Assembly (NCBI GenBank): GCA_010909165.1 | Contig: MU008154.1 | Span: forward strand, 62,001-126,000 | From: Anthoceros angustus | Taxonomy: Eukaryota; Streptophyta; Anthocerotopsida; Anthocerotales; Anthocerotaceae | Direction of reading: 5' to 3' | DNA length: 64,000 nucleotides | Part shown: piece after piece, positions 1 through 11,298 of the stretch | How positions within the stretch are numbered: the first letter of the stretch is position 1 | How the letters are laid out: each line of letters starts with the position of its first letter | Program-made: the position numbers and the translations under genes | The notes under the pieces: generated by a model | What the model was told of the DNA's origin: nothing | What the model saw: the letters and a program-made list of their open reading frames with translations, nothing else | The model's database searches: none

Positions 1-193
1 GTGTCAAGCAACGTCCAATGCAGAGGAGGATGTTGGAGGCCAGACATCAGGATTCGAAGGAGCAGCTTGCAGCTGCCGTGGGCACAGTGCTTGACCTCTT
101 CCAGTAGGACAAAAATTGTAGAAAATACAATGAAGCCGTGATCATTGGCTACATGATCCATCAACACTCGCTACCGGATGTGGCAGTTATGCT

Positions 194-2468
194 TTACGTC
201 TTAACACTTTGCTCCTCGTCTTCCAAGATTCTCTTCAGGTATTCATAAGTCATGAATGAGAGGCCCGCGGCAGGCATCAGCTTCAAACAACTGGGGCCTA
301 GCCCTCGGTACAACCCCTGCAATCCCTGTTCTTCAAAAATGCACGACAAAGCATGCAAAGTGCCCCTGTAAACAACCCGCCCTTTCAGAGCACCAACCTG
401 CATCTGCTTCCGAGCTACCTCTAGTGGGAAAGTGAGTGTGCTGGCAAACGCTCCAGCAGCAGAACCGATCAATAAGGTCTCCAAATTCCCCACATGCTCA
501 GTTTTGAAGACCTGCTTGTAAACGCTACGCAATGTATCATACGCAAAATAATTCGCTCCAGCGTATGGGATTATTCCAATCACACTAGGAACAAGGCCTC
601 GATAGAGCTCAAATGGGCCCTCTTCTGAGACTATTCTCCACAGGGCATGGATAACTCCTCGATATTCGTCAGGCTGCAAGTACCACAGGATTCCTCAGGT
701 GCTAAGAACTAAAAGTACCCTTTACAGCAGGAACAGGGCTTCATTGCAACAACATATCTGAAGCACTGCATGATTCAGAAAGACTGGAATCTGTACCTGC
801 ACCGTCAAGCGTGTCTTCAAAAGCTCTAATGGGTACATGCATACCGTTGCTGCGATTCCAGCTGCTGAGCCTGCGACTGAGGAGATTGGTAGGGGGATCT
901 TGGACTGCTTCCCCTCCTTTGGGGTAAGAGCCTTTTTCACAGACTCATATGCGAAAAGCTGCGCACATAAACCTTTCAGCTTAGCAAACCAACTAATGCT
1001 ACACACACCACAAGACACAATGCCCATACCCAAGAGCTTTCACTCATCGATCATGTACATGTTCAGCACATGCGCACGGTAGAGGGGAACAGAAAATGTG
1101 CAGCACAGGCCACGGCCTCTCTAATCATACAAGAACACACGGCTGCCTCATGACAGACTAGCCATGGACCATGCACCTCACCTCAATGGCCTTGCTAGGA
1201 GCCACTCGGATGACATTGATTGCATTGCCTCGGAACAGTCCTGTCCAGCCTTCATGGGCCATGATCCATTGGAAAACCTCCTTCACAGACCTACCATGGC
1301 TTCCCACCATCAAATGTGTCCTGATTGTCTCCAATGGTGCAACTGCAGTGCGAGACACAGCTCCTGCAATTGCCCCACTCAACAATCTTTTACCAGACCG
1401 TCCTAGTTTCAACTTAGACGTGGCCCTCCCCATAGGTGCGGCAACCTCAGGCTCTGCTTTCTCCTCGTCTGCTTCCTCCTCGTCCGCGACATGGAGTTGG
1501 CCTTGAACTTCTTGAGCTCTAGCAACGCATAGTAATCCAGCCAACTGGGGATTGAGGTCCTTCCCAGCAACATCCACAGTGCGAGCTAAAGCGTGCTGCC
1601 GAAGGTTAGATTTTGGCCTCACTGCTCCAACGCTCGACTTACTAACCAACTCGTCCAGTCGCACCGTCTGGTGCCCAGACTCAATAACCAGTTCCGGACC
1701 TTCGAAGCTCTGAACACGGGAATTGAAGCTGAACAGCTGAGCATCCGGCGAAATCGCTATGCGAGAAGAATCAGCCCTGACAAGGCCTCTATCCGCTACA
1801 GGAGATCTTGCAGCAGGCTGCTGCTTCCATCCCTTCTCACCCACCGCGACAACAGGTTCCGAATCCTTCCGTTGCAGAAACAATCTAAGCCTAGAGAAAA
1901 GGGGGACAGGAGAGAAATCGGATGCATCAGAGTCGTAGTTGGAGTCAGGGGAATGTGGGGAGTACTCCACATGGGTACCGGGAAAGAGCTGATCCACGGC
2001 ATCCAAAACCTCATCTTCGCGTCTACACACTCGCAAAAGGCCCTTCTTCCGCTGCCGCTGCCTTTCCGAGAACGTGATGGTGCTCTTCACCCGGTGCTTG
2101 ATACAAGGAGAAACAGCATTTAGCGAACCCACAGGCGGCGCGTCGGCATCCACGAGAACTCCTGCACGGCGCAACCGCTGCCTCTGGGAAAAGGAATCCT
2201 TCTCCTTCCTCTCCCAGTGGCTGCGGAAGATTGGGATCTGGCCCAAAGTGCCACTTCCACAATCCCTCCCCGCCTCCGGCTCGCCGCCCGGTTTCCCGAA
2301 CCTGGAAGCCCGCAAATCGCCCTTCCTAACTCCACCGGGGTGGCGCCTAGACCTAGCATGCTCCTGATGGTGCCTATACCGACTCTGGTCCTGGTGCCAC
2401 ACGCGGAACGTGGCGTGGCTGGTAGAACTCGTGCTGCTAGCAGAAGTGCTTTCCTCCAAACCAGCCAT
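194..2468 (-). CDS. BT1: BT1-type adenine nucleotide transporter (mitochondrial carrier family), 3 exons
   Basis: Spliced model of about 642 residues: exon 1 2468-1182, exon 2 958-797, exon 3 673-194, introns of 223 and 123 bp with GT-AG ends; both junctions fall between codons. The C-terminal ~290 residues hold three carrier repeats with the family signature P-x-[DE]-x-x-[RK]: PLETIRTHL, PLELLKTRL and PLEVARKQM. The joined sequence APSKAIE|LFAYE across intron 1 is typical of BT1 carriers, which exchange adenine nucleotides across plastid or mitochondrial inner membranes. The start ATG at 2468 has an in-frame TAG a short way upstream. Odd: about 350 residues precede the first repeat, Arg/Ser-rich at the very N-terminus, which is long for the family (usually about 100). 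Targeting (plastid, mitochondrion or both) cannot be read from the sequence. Family assignment is firm; the exact substrate is inferred. Confidence 0.9.
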
Positions 2469-3574
2469 ACCCGAGTTCTCGCTACCTGCGCTGCTCCTAT
2501 CCTACCAACAGCCACGGCAAACAATCATTTCCAGCTCCAGACATGCCCACCCCCAAAGTCATGCCGCGCGGTAAACACCCACAAATGAACCTTCACCGGT
2601 ATCCCAGCAATCCAAAATCCGACACCCAAACCCCAGCCCGCTGGGTAGGTGGCAGCTCACAAAATCTGCCCCACCATGAATCGTCATAGCTGGCCAGCAC
2701 GGTACACCACATTCAAGACAAAAGAACTAGTCCCTGCCCATCTAACGCCATCCACTACTCACCACTCCCCAGCTGACGGAGAGGAGAAACCAGACATCTA
2801 CTGGTACAACACTGGCGTGCTGGGAAACTCTAAGGAGCAGCAGCCACCGTGCAGGAGAGAGATCCAGTGCTGGAGACCGCACGCGTGTCAGGTCTCAGGA
2901 AGCACGAAAAATCACTCAATCGCTACCCAAACAACCGACCCATATTTCTTACAGTACCCAAGCCAAGAACTGGAGAGCCCCACTCGGCGCATGCCACTGC
3001 AAGCCCCTGCCAGGTCCAGGGCAAAGGATGCACCGCAGCCCATGCCGGGCTCCGGCGCAGGACCCCGTGTGTGAATCGCAGTGCGGATCCCTCACCTACC
3101 TGCCAAACCTAAAATTTGTGGCTTTGACCTAAATACATAGGTACCTGTACATATGTACATACAATATTTATAAGTAATAGATGTGGTGGATCCCACAACT
3201 TGTTTACCTTCCTTCCCGTCGCCTCTCACCCTCGGTTTCCGGTCCCCCGTTCCCGGTCACCTCCGGTTTCCGGTCGATGGTTGTTTGGAAGAAAGAAAAT
3301 AAATTGCATTAGCTTGAATGAAAGTACAATCTTGAGTCCATTTGTATGGGGCGAGGTGCTATTCTAGACCTACCCACAGCCGGACATAGAAAATCTAAAA
3401 TGCTGTATAAAGGCCTTGGACTTCCAATCTCCGCATGAGCCAAATATGCACCGAGACTAACATCGGACGTTTCCAAAACATATGGGACCCACCAACTAAC
3501 CATACCGCATGGAGATTTAGCACCTGCCTCCCATCTCGGAATTATTCTAAAGATCTCTACTTATTTCTACACTC
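2469..3574. other. Upstream flank of BT1; no gene seen
   Basis: This stretch lies between the BT1 start codon and the target duplication of the transposon to the right. It should hold the BT1 promoter and 5' UTR. Short open frames occur in several frames but none has a recognisable motif. At 3221-3276 a pyrimidine-rich block repeats GGTTTCCGGTC with small variations. An AT-rich patch lies at 3150-3182. Confidence 0.5.
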
Positions 3575-3602
3575 TCCACGTATGGAATATCGATCTCGTC
3601 AC
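3575..3602 (+). repeat. Left target duplication and terminal inverted repeat
   Basis: TCCACG at 3575-3580 is followed by the inverted end starting at 3581 (TATGGAATATCGATCTCGTC). The outer TAT agrees with the TAY end described for IS3EU elements. A second copy of this end lies at about 5057, produced by the local tandem duplication, which carried some host flank with it. Confidence 0.75.
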
Positions 3603-4830
3603 TAAGCCGGGTGTGTGTGACAAGTTTTTTTCTTCCGGTATTGTACATGAAGATGCTTGCACATCTTCAAGATTCCTTCATCACATACGCGCCATTACGC
3701 CGGACGACGTAGGCGCCACAAAGTTTTTGTCTCTAACTTGCCCTCTCGTATTGATCTCGTCATCCACTTTTCTTTCTCGCCATTTAGGGTTTTGTCAAAC
3801 ACACATACTCATGTTTAGGGTTTTCTGCACCACACATGGATATATATATCGGATCGGACATGTCTCGCCCCTGGAAGCCAAAGATCGAGGCTCGCCCTGT
3901 TGCTTTTGAAGGTGGCCCCTCCCCACCGTGCTGGCCCCATTCACGCCCGCGTCAAGCAATGTGGGTTCGCCTCCCGCACTCTCGCCTTGCATGTTCGCCA
4001 CCGACGGGCGCCCGCCTGACCGCTAGGTCTGCCGCCGCACCTCTTCCTCTTCCGGGTGCCCACGCCGGCTGCCTCGAGCTCAACGATGAGCTCGGCCAGC
4101 TCTTCCCTCAGCCTTGCTGCCTCCTCCGCTCTGCAGCTTCGCGGCCCCAATCTCCGTTCGATCTTCTGATGGCGCTCCACGTCCATATAGCGGATGCGGA
4201 TGAAGTTCCTATTTTCGTCGTAGATGACCCTGTAGGGCCTGGTCTCGTCCACTCCGTCCACACCTGGAAACCCAACTTGCAAACATGAGTAGCAGCCATG
4301 GCAAAGTTCACCACTTGCAAACATCATTAGGAGCCATGACAAAGAGAACTACAGCCACCAGCATTGGCAACCCCATTGCAGTCACGGAGGATTGTGCGCG
4401 TTCACTTACCATCTAAGTCTTCCGATTGTTGTCCGTTTGCCCGCTCTCCCTCGCCCCCTTCGTTCGCAACCCAGTCGACGTCTCCATCGTCGTCCGCTGT
4501 GGGCGCCTCCTCTACCTCCTCTCTTTCGTTGGACTCCACCGTCACCGGAAGCGCCCTCGGCACGGGCTCCTTCCTCGGCCTGGAGCCGCTTGCCCCACCA
4601 TCCTCACCGGTGCCTCCGTCCCCACCTCCTCGGCCCTCGCCCCCCACGGGCACGCCCTGAGAAGGAGGCGCAAGGGCAGCCTGGTCCTCCGTCCCGCCAT
4701 GCGCCTCACGTACCACCCGGCCGCGACTCACTCACAGGCCTGGGCTTCGCCTTGCAGTTGGTGAGGCGCAACCACTGTCGCCCATTGCAGTACCAGGAGT
4801 GACCGCACTTTGTGGTCAGAGCAGGCCACT

Positions 4831-6440
4831 GCAGCCCTTGGCGGGCGCATGTCAGCCATCCAGACTGCAGCCCTTGGCGGGCTGCATGCACCCATCCAGC
4901 TCCTGCCAGCCGCCACATGCTACCTCCTCCTCCATCGCAGCCCTTGGCGGGCTGCATGCAAGCAACCATCTCGGCCGACGCAGCCTCGGTGGGCTCCATG
5001 CAATGCCGCAATTCACCTTTTGCGGGCCGCATCGCGCCCTCTACACTCTCCACGTATGGAATATCGATCCTCGTCACTAAGCGGTGTGTGTGACAAGTTT
5101 TTTCTTCCGATTGTACATGAAGATGCTTGCACATCTTCAAGATTCCTTCATCACATACGCGCCATGACGACGGGCCGTAGGCGCCACAAAGTTTTTGTCT
5201 CTAACTTGCCCTCTCGTATTCGATCTCGTCATCCACTTTTCTTTCTCGCCATTTAGGGTTTTGTCAAACACACATACTCATGTTTAGGGTTTTCTGCACC
5301 ACACATGGATATATATATCGGATCGGACATGTCTCGCCCCGGTGGAAGCCAAAGGAGGCTCGCCCTGTTTCTTGAAGGTGGCCTCCCCACCGGCTTGTTT
5401 CACGCCGGTCAAGCCGCCGGGTTCGCCCCTCGCACTCGCCTTGCATGTTCGCCTTCACGGCGCCCGCCTCCGCTAGGTCTCGCACTTCGCTCGGCCGCAC
5501 CTCTTCCTCTTCCGGTGCCATGCGCCTCGAGCTCAGCGATGAGCTCGCCAGCTCTTCCTCGCCTTGCGCCTCCTCCGCCTCCACCCAGCGGCCCCAATCT
5601 CCGTTCGATCTTCGATGGCGCCCACGTCCATATAGCGGATGCGGATGAAGTTCCTATTTTCGTAGATGACCCAGAGGGCCTGGTCTCTCCACTCCGGCCC
5701 CACCGAAACCCAACTTGCAAACATGAGTAGCGCCCATGGCAAAGTTCACCACTTGCAAACATCATTAGAGCCATGACAAAGAGAACTACGCCACGGCATT
5801 GGCAACCCCATTGCGACCACGGAGGATTGTGCTGCTCACTTACCATCTAAGTCTTCCGATTGTTGTCCGCTTGCCCGCTCTCCCTCGCTTCGTTCGCAGA
5901 ACCCGCGACGCTCTCCATCGTCGTCTCACTGTGGCGCCTCCTCTACCTCCTCTCTTTCTTGGACTCCACCGTCACCGGAGCGCCTCGGCTCGGGCTTCCT
6001 CGGCCCGAGCTTCTATCATCCTCACCTGCCTCCGTCCCCACCTCCTCGGCCCCGCCCCCACGGGCACGCCCGAGAAGGAGGCGCAGGCGCACTGTCCTCC
6101 GTCCCGCCATGCGCCTCTGCGGGGTGCACCCACTGTCGGTGCCACCACAGGTTGCAACTCACAGCCGCCTGCAGTACTTGGTCAGAACCACTGTCTGCCC
6201 AGGCCAGTGAAGTCAGACCGCACTTTGTGGTCAGACGAGCCACCCCCACGCTGCGGCCCTTGGCGGGCGCATGCGTACCAGCCATCCTCAGGCCTTGGCG
6301 GTGGATGCACGTGATCCGCCCATCTCGAGCCGCGGTGGGCTACATGCTACCAAATTCTCCTCCTCCATCGCAGCCCTTGGCGGGCTGCATGCGCCTCCTC
6401 CGCCTGCAGGCCGCATCGGTGGGCTCCATGCAATCGCCCG
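4831..6440 (+). repeat. Scattered hairpin motifs, consensus GCAGCCCTTGGCGGGCTGC
   Basis: The 19-mer GCAGCCCTTGGCGGGCTGC, usually followed by ATGC, occurs exactly at 4867, 4937 and 6370. Variants occur at 4831, about 4981, 6253, 6293 and 6410. GCAGCCC and GGGCTGC form a 7-bp stem around TTGGC, so each unit can fold. Spacing is irregular (35-70 bp), so it is an interspersed cluster rather than a strict satellite. It lies in both copies of the tandem duplication. Confidence 0.7.
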
Positions 6441-6480
6441 CCGCCGGTCCACTTCTTGCGGGCCGCATGCGGCCGCCTCT

Positions 6481-7736
6481 ACCTACACTCTAGGTGTCGG
6501 CGGGCTGCAAACCGCCGCCCATCGGTCGCAGACTCAGCCTCTTGGTGGCTGCAAATAGCGCACTCACCGCACTGCCGCTGGGGCTGCCCCAAGGTGGCAC
6601 GCCCTGCTGCGAAGGGCTCCACCAAGGTACGCGAGGAGGCCCGCCTTGCGCCATCGCCGGCCGCAGCCACCACCCTCCGCTTGCCGCGTGCCGGGGCCGC
6701 CGCTTCAAGCATGCCTTGCGCGAGCGGCGCCTGTCAGGCTCGCCCACGCCGCCATCGCCTCGCTCCTACATGGCCGCGCTGCCGGAGTAAACAGCGATTG
6801 CCCGCCCGCGCCAGAGCATCCGCCATTTCGCCGCGCCACCGCCTGCACTCGGCGCTGGTGAGCTCCTCCCGCCATGCCTTCCAAGGGGCCTTCCTCCTCC
6901 TCGCCGGCTGCCGCCATGTGTCAAGCTCCATGTCTTCCACCTCGCCGCCCATCTCACCAAACACCGCTGTATTGGAGCCGATGCAAGAATGTATGGCGCC
7001 CTTATTCTCGGGCAAAGGTAAAGGTGGGAGTTTTAGTGGGTGAGGGAGTTCTTCCCAAGTCCCACATAACTGCGATGGTATTCAGGCACGATCAGATGAC
7101 CTCGGGAAGAGTAAAGTCTCTTCCCTCACAATGATACGATGTGTAACATAGGGGAATCGAACCCTTGTCAAGATTTCTCCCCCGGGGTTGTTTTGATTTA
7201 TTTTCAAAATACCAAATTAAAAAAAAAAAAACCTCTGCTCGCGAGCTACCACTTTGAAAAGTGGCACTTGGAGTCGCTGAGTGAACATCTGCCCCAACTT
7301 GCGCCCCAAACTTATGGAAGATGCACCTGCTTTTTGTACTTTCATGTGGCAATTGGCACCCCCAATGCATCACTTGGTTGGCACCAGCGCATTAGTGCAT
7401 GCGCCAACCCAGCCTACTCAAGATGCAACTCCACCGATGGCGGCTGCATGGCTGCATGTTGCAACTGTTGGTTTCCACTTTCGCCTGCCCCAGTTTTGTA
7501 ATCGCCCACCTTGCTTGAGTCCGGACATGCTGACCTAAGAGTCAAACTACCACTTACCGTCCTTTTCCGAGGTGTTGCTGCCATCTATCCATGGCCACGC
7601 ATTTCCAAGCGGTGCGGTCTTCGTCTCGTTGCAAACACAATTGTGCTTGGAGTTCAGGATCGGACACAAGCGCCTGCAGACAATGAACGACAACACATGC
7701 TCACCAAATCAAGTGCATGTCATGCTATTGCTGTGA
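6481..7736. other. GC-rich transposon interior, no clear gene; RNA-polymerase-III B-box-like motif
   Basis: Between 6481 and 7020 the sequence is GC-rich with overlapping open frames and no recognisable motif. At 7150-7175 the minus strand reads GGGTTCGATTCCCC, the B-box/T-arm sequence of tRNA genes. However, the adjacent arms do not fold as a tRNA and a poly-A run (7218-7230, plus strand) lies just upstream of it. A decayed tRNA-derived SINE is possible but not shown. Confidence 0.35.
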
Positions 7737-8063
7737 ACTGAACAAACCCGCGAGGCCACCATCCGCGCCACCTTTGATCACGCATGGGCGGTTCGGGGTC
7801 AACTACCCCCACGCGACACCATCGTGAGCGCTGTGGACGCCCATAGAATTGTTCAGGCTGTCCCCGATGCAGAGTTTCCAGAGTTCCGCATGCGGTTCAT
7901 GGTAGTGGGCCGTTGCCTTTCGGAGATAGATTCAATGCTCGAATTGATGCCTGCACAGCCTCGCGGCCCCGCTTGGGATACTCACATGGGTGGACGCATG
8001 ACATACATACGCCTTCTATGGGATGCCATAAAGGCGCTTTTGGCCCAAACCCCATTAGTGTGA
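7737..8063 (+). pseudogene. C-terminal fragment of an unrecognised protein
   Basis: An open frame of about 108 codons runs from just after a TGA at 7734 to a TAG at 8061-8063. Only the part from GTG 7824 has a possible start, so this is probably the last exon or a truncated end of a larger gene. The peptide is balanced and protein-like (motifs RGQLPPRDTIVSAVDAHRIV, FRMRFMVVGRCLSEIDSML) and not low-complexity. I do not recognise the family. It ends just before the CACTA-type terminal region at 8064-8612, so it may be the last gene of that inserted element. Confidence 0.4.
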
Positions 8064-8612
8064 GCATATATGGTGTGCAATTTAGGGTTTGTGGAAACCC
8101 CTAAAATTAAGCAAATCCATGCGTCAGAATGCTTTTGATAACTTAGTAAAAGACAGCCCGTGGTAAGTAACATATACACCCATAATGATCCCATACGTAG
8201 AAGGAGTAGGTAAGGTACATCCGTTGTAAATCTAGGCATGTAGTAAAAAAACATAGCTGGATAGTAAATAAGAGCCTTAGGAAAAGGTAAACTTTCACTG
8301 TAAAACACTTCTAAACCTGAATAAACTAACCCACCAGTAAAACTCCAGGTAGTAAATTCCATACTATGTAGTAAAGTCTTCTATCTTGTTGTGATCCAAA
8401 ATTGCCTTCGTAATAAGAGACTTTCGCTAACGCTTACGAATCGCATTGAGTCGCATGAAACCCAACCGTAGTAAAACACCGCAACCCATGTTGTAAAGTC
8501 TAGTTGTATACTGAGAATAATTCGGCAAATAAAGCCCTGTAGTAAAACGAGCAGTGCTCCGGGCTCTCATCTCTAAAAATGATTTAGTAAAGGGCCCGGT
8601 TTCCTAGTAGTG
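8064..8612 (-). mobile_element. CACTA (En/Spm) transposon terminus with subterminal repeats
   Basis: Read on the minus strand, the region begins CACTACTAGGAAACCGGGCC at 8612 and runs inward through repeated TTTACTAC / TTTACTA units (on the plus strand GTAGTAAA or TAGTAAA at about 8226, 8240, 8258, 8350, 8370, 8468, 8540 and 8586). A CACTA start plus clustered short subterminal repeats, the binding sites for TNPA-like proteins, is the signature of CACTA elements. The partner end was not found to the left, so the element is truncated or the other end has diverged. A telobox-like TTTAGGGTTT lies at 8085-8094. The element is nested within the larger IS3EU-like transposon. Confidence 0.65.
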
Positions 8613-9869
8613 GCGGTGATCAACCGCTGGCGCACCCACCGTGGGAGGGGGCGTTTTGGACATCGATCGCTGTGGATGTGCACCTGGAAGTGGAGCCATA
8701 GACACCTGAGACAAGGTGGTCACCTGCGCTGGCGATCGCATCAAGGCCGATCACCCATGAATTCTCAAACCTCGCTGTTGATTGCGGTGGTGGATTGCGG
8801 GGCGTTCTCCATTGCCCACGCCATGCTTGGTTATGGCTTCAAGGAGGCGTGACATTGCCGCCCACAACGAGCGATGTGCAAGCGAGGGCTATGTGGCCTC
8901 CAGTCCAGGAAATGCAAGCATTGCGCGGTGGGCATCTGTGTGGGAGCCTCACAAGGCTTGTGTGTTTGCGCGGTATGATCCATTCGATACCGACATAGGA
9001 GAGCGTGGCGCGGATGCATCGCCACCGCACACGACGATCCTATAGGCGGCGAGGTGCGGGACCGTGCGCCCGGGCCGCAGGACAGTGCGGCGTGGAGGAA
9101 GGCGGCGGCAAAGCATGATGCAGCCGGCGATGTGCAAAGAATGGTCGCGGGCCGACCGGAGGTTGCACCGGGCGATGTGGTGCTTGGCGCGGCCGTGACT
9201 GCCCCGGGAGCCGCCACGCCTCGCCGGAAGGCGTCCATGCGAAGAGGATCACGGCCGACACGGACGGCGGTGGCGCGGAGGAGGCCGTGGAAGCGACGCG
9301 GCTCATGAAACTTCTCGCGGAGCCGGTGGGAGTGGGAGAGCCCCGGCAAATCCACTCCATCGACTCACCGGCGAGAGCGCATACTGGCAGGGGAGGGCGA
9401 GAAATGTGTGGCACGATGCTGGTCCGGGGAAATGGGTACTCATGGTATTGGAGGTTGCAAGCTTGTCCGCCATGCACAAAGATTTGCTGTGGAGAAGACA
9501 GGCCCACAGCCACTAAGGTGTGGGTTGGAGGTGGAGCTCAAGGTGCCTCGATGGGCCGGCTGTCATGCACGCATGGGGCACGGAATGCCGGAACGCGCCA
9601 AAGAATTGGCATGGCACGCTGGTGCCGCAGGATGCACCCGCCAAGACCTGTGGATTGCAATGCTGCACCATCGAGATAGGAACGCCACCGTGACCATGCT
9701 GTGTGAAGTCAATGGAGGCTTCGTGGGAGTTTTCGCGAGAAGGACGCCTTTTTCGCAATCACCGCTGCTCGAAAGTGGAGGAAAGCAGTTGGATGGCACC
9801 CTATGGTCGCAGTGGAGGGAATGATAGCGATGCGGATGTTCGCAATCGGAGAAGTGGAGTTGGAAGCTA
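8613..9869 (+). other. Plus-strand coding relics upstream of the unknown-family gene
   Basis: Several open plus-strand stretches (for example 9054-9308 and 9408-9824) lie here. The second contains PERAKELA, which recalls LERAKEIG in the homologous minus-strand protein at 57917-59023. This block is therefore probably the frameshifted N-terminal half of the next gene. The sequence is GC-rich and no start codon can be assigned. Confidence 0.35.
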
Positions 9870-10289
9870 GTGGTGAGGGCGGTTGGGCCGGAATGGGACC
9901 ATCGTCACATGTGCCTATGGACCGCCACAAAGTGGAACATGCGTGAGGCTCGCTTTGCTCCAGACATTGAGCATCCTCCTGTGGAGTTGGATCAACACAA
10001 TTTTTGTGGGCGCTGCTCATTGCCGTCAGGTACAACAGACGAGCATTTCATATGTTACTTGGACTTTGCAACGAACGAAGAGGGAGTATTCCAAACACTG
10101 GAAGCATGTGACCTAATCATCAGGGCATGCCACACAATGGGGGGTCGCACGGGATACGCGCTGGTTGCTGGAAGATCCCATGCCTTTTTGTTCGCACCGA
10201 GGACCATCATGGAACCGCTGCGAATTGAGGTAAGGCAGCAGGTTCTGTCGTTTCCCGGGTTTGCGAAGCGGAAGCAGCCTGAAGAATGA
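9870..10289 (+). pseudogene. Unknown-family protein, copy A (C-terminal part)
   Basis: 139 codons ending at a TGA. Residues about 65-101 align without gaps to the minus-strand protein at 57917-59023: 23 of 37 positions are identical, with the shared pattern F-Q-x-L-E-A-C-x-L-I, then C-H-x-M-G-G-R and A-L-V-A-G. The N-terminal half is broken up by frameshifts in the DNA to the left. I know of no named domain with this pattern and cannot assign a function. It sits inside the IS3EU-like element, upstream of and on the same strand as the integrase relic, so an accessory transposon protein is possible. Confidence 0.55.
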
Positions 10290-11298
10290 AGATAGGGAGA
10301 GGCAGGCCATCGAGATTTGTCGGTGGGGGTTGAACATGGGTAGGAACAAGCAAGTGTGTATCGACGCCGTGAAGCGCCCATTGTAGAATGTTCAAACGGA
10401 TGGCGGTGTGGTGCGCTACTGGTTTGAAGTGTTCTGCGCAGGCACTTGTCGCACTTCAAACAATGAATCAAACATGAAAACCGAAAGTAAACCGTGATAG
10501 CCGGGCGCCACCACGAACTTGCGCAGTGCCTACCGCAGATGCATGCGGAAACCCCGCCCGCAAGCGCTAATCGGATCCCTGCGGAACACAAAATCGGAGT
10601 GGCTATATACCGATCGAGCTGCCCGCCTGTAGGAAACCCTTCGCTGCGGACATGGCATTTCTCGGGCCGCAAAGTGTTAGGGAGGATTGTAATCGGGCGC
10701 CGGCTGTGCAGTACGAGGTGCAATTGGGGTTTGAACTGGGAGGAAGGCACATGGGCCCGGAAAAAGCGCTCCCAGTGGAGGAAGTAGGCGGCGAGAGGTC
10801 TGGAAGGTGTTGAGGCCACCGACTCTGCACCTTGGCCATCACCTGGGGCAAAAAGCGGCTGTGAAGGGTGCCCATGGATGCGGCGGCGCCTTGGCAAAAG
10901 CGGACGAAGAAGGAAGAGGGCGGGCCAACACGGCGCATCAGGACTTGGCGGAGGCCCATCATCATGAAGGAGAACACTTGATGTTATTCCGAGGTGAGGC
11001 GGGATGAGGGCCGGAAGGGGGAGATGATGATAGAGACGCGGGGCGCGCGCCGCTTACACCGCAAACTGCACGATTTGGCGTGACTTGGTGGGAGACCATT
11101 GAAAGGCCCACCGACGGAGCTAGTCAGCTTGAGCACGGTGACGAGGCTCGTGATCGGCACACGGCATGGCGTGGTATGGGAGGTTGTCCGGAGGAGGTGT
11201 GCACGCCGATTGCCACGCACACACCCATCACCAAGACGGCTGAATGATGGAATACGATTCGTGCAGAGCAATCGGATGGAATCGAAATCCCTAGGAGG
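10290..11298. other. Gap between unknown-family gene and integrase; no clear gene
   Basis: Moderately GC-rich sequence with open frames on both strands, none carrying a motif I can identify. It may include the decayed helix-turn-helix N-terminus of the integrase that follows, but I could not trace it. Confidence 0.35.

Larger units (their letters stand above)
3566..6480 (+). repeat. Tandem duplication, two ~1.45-kb copies (about 3566-5041 and 5042-6480)
   Basis: Both copies begin with TCTACACTCTCCACG and the transposon end. They continue through a TTTAGGG-containing stretch (3785-3830; 5260-5305), a GC-rich block and a cluster of hairpin motifs. The copies differ by many 1-4 base insertions and deletions rather than by clean substitutions. 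The related string CTCTACCTACACTCTA occurs again at the right edge (6477-6492), so the duplication seems bounded by a short direct match. No conserved coding frame survives in both copies. Confidence 0.8.

Noticed and set aside
1593-2123. 176-codon plus-strand ORF opposite BT1 exon 1
   Set aside because: Shadow of the BT1 reading frame; no independent coding evidence.
7120-7200. tRNA gene on the minus strand
   Set aside because: Only the T-arm consensus is present; acceptor and anticodon arms do not pair and the T-stem has a mismatch.
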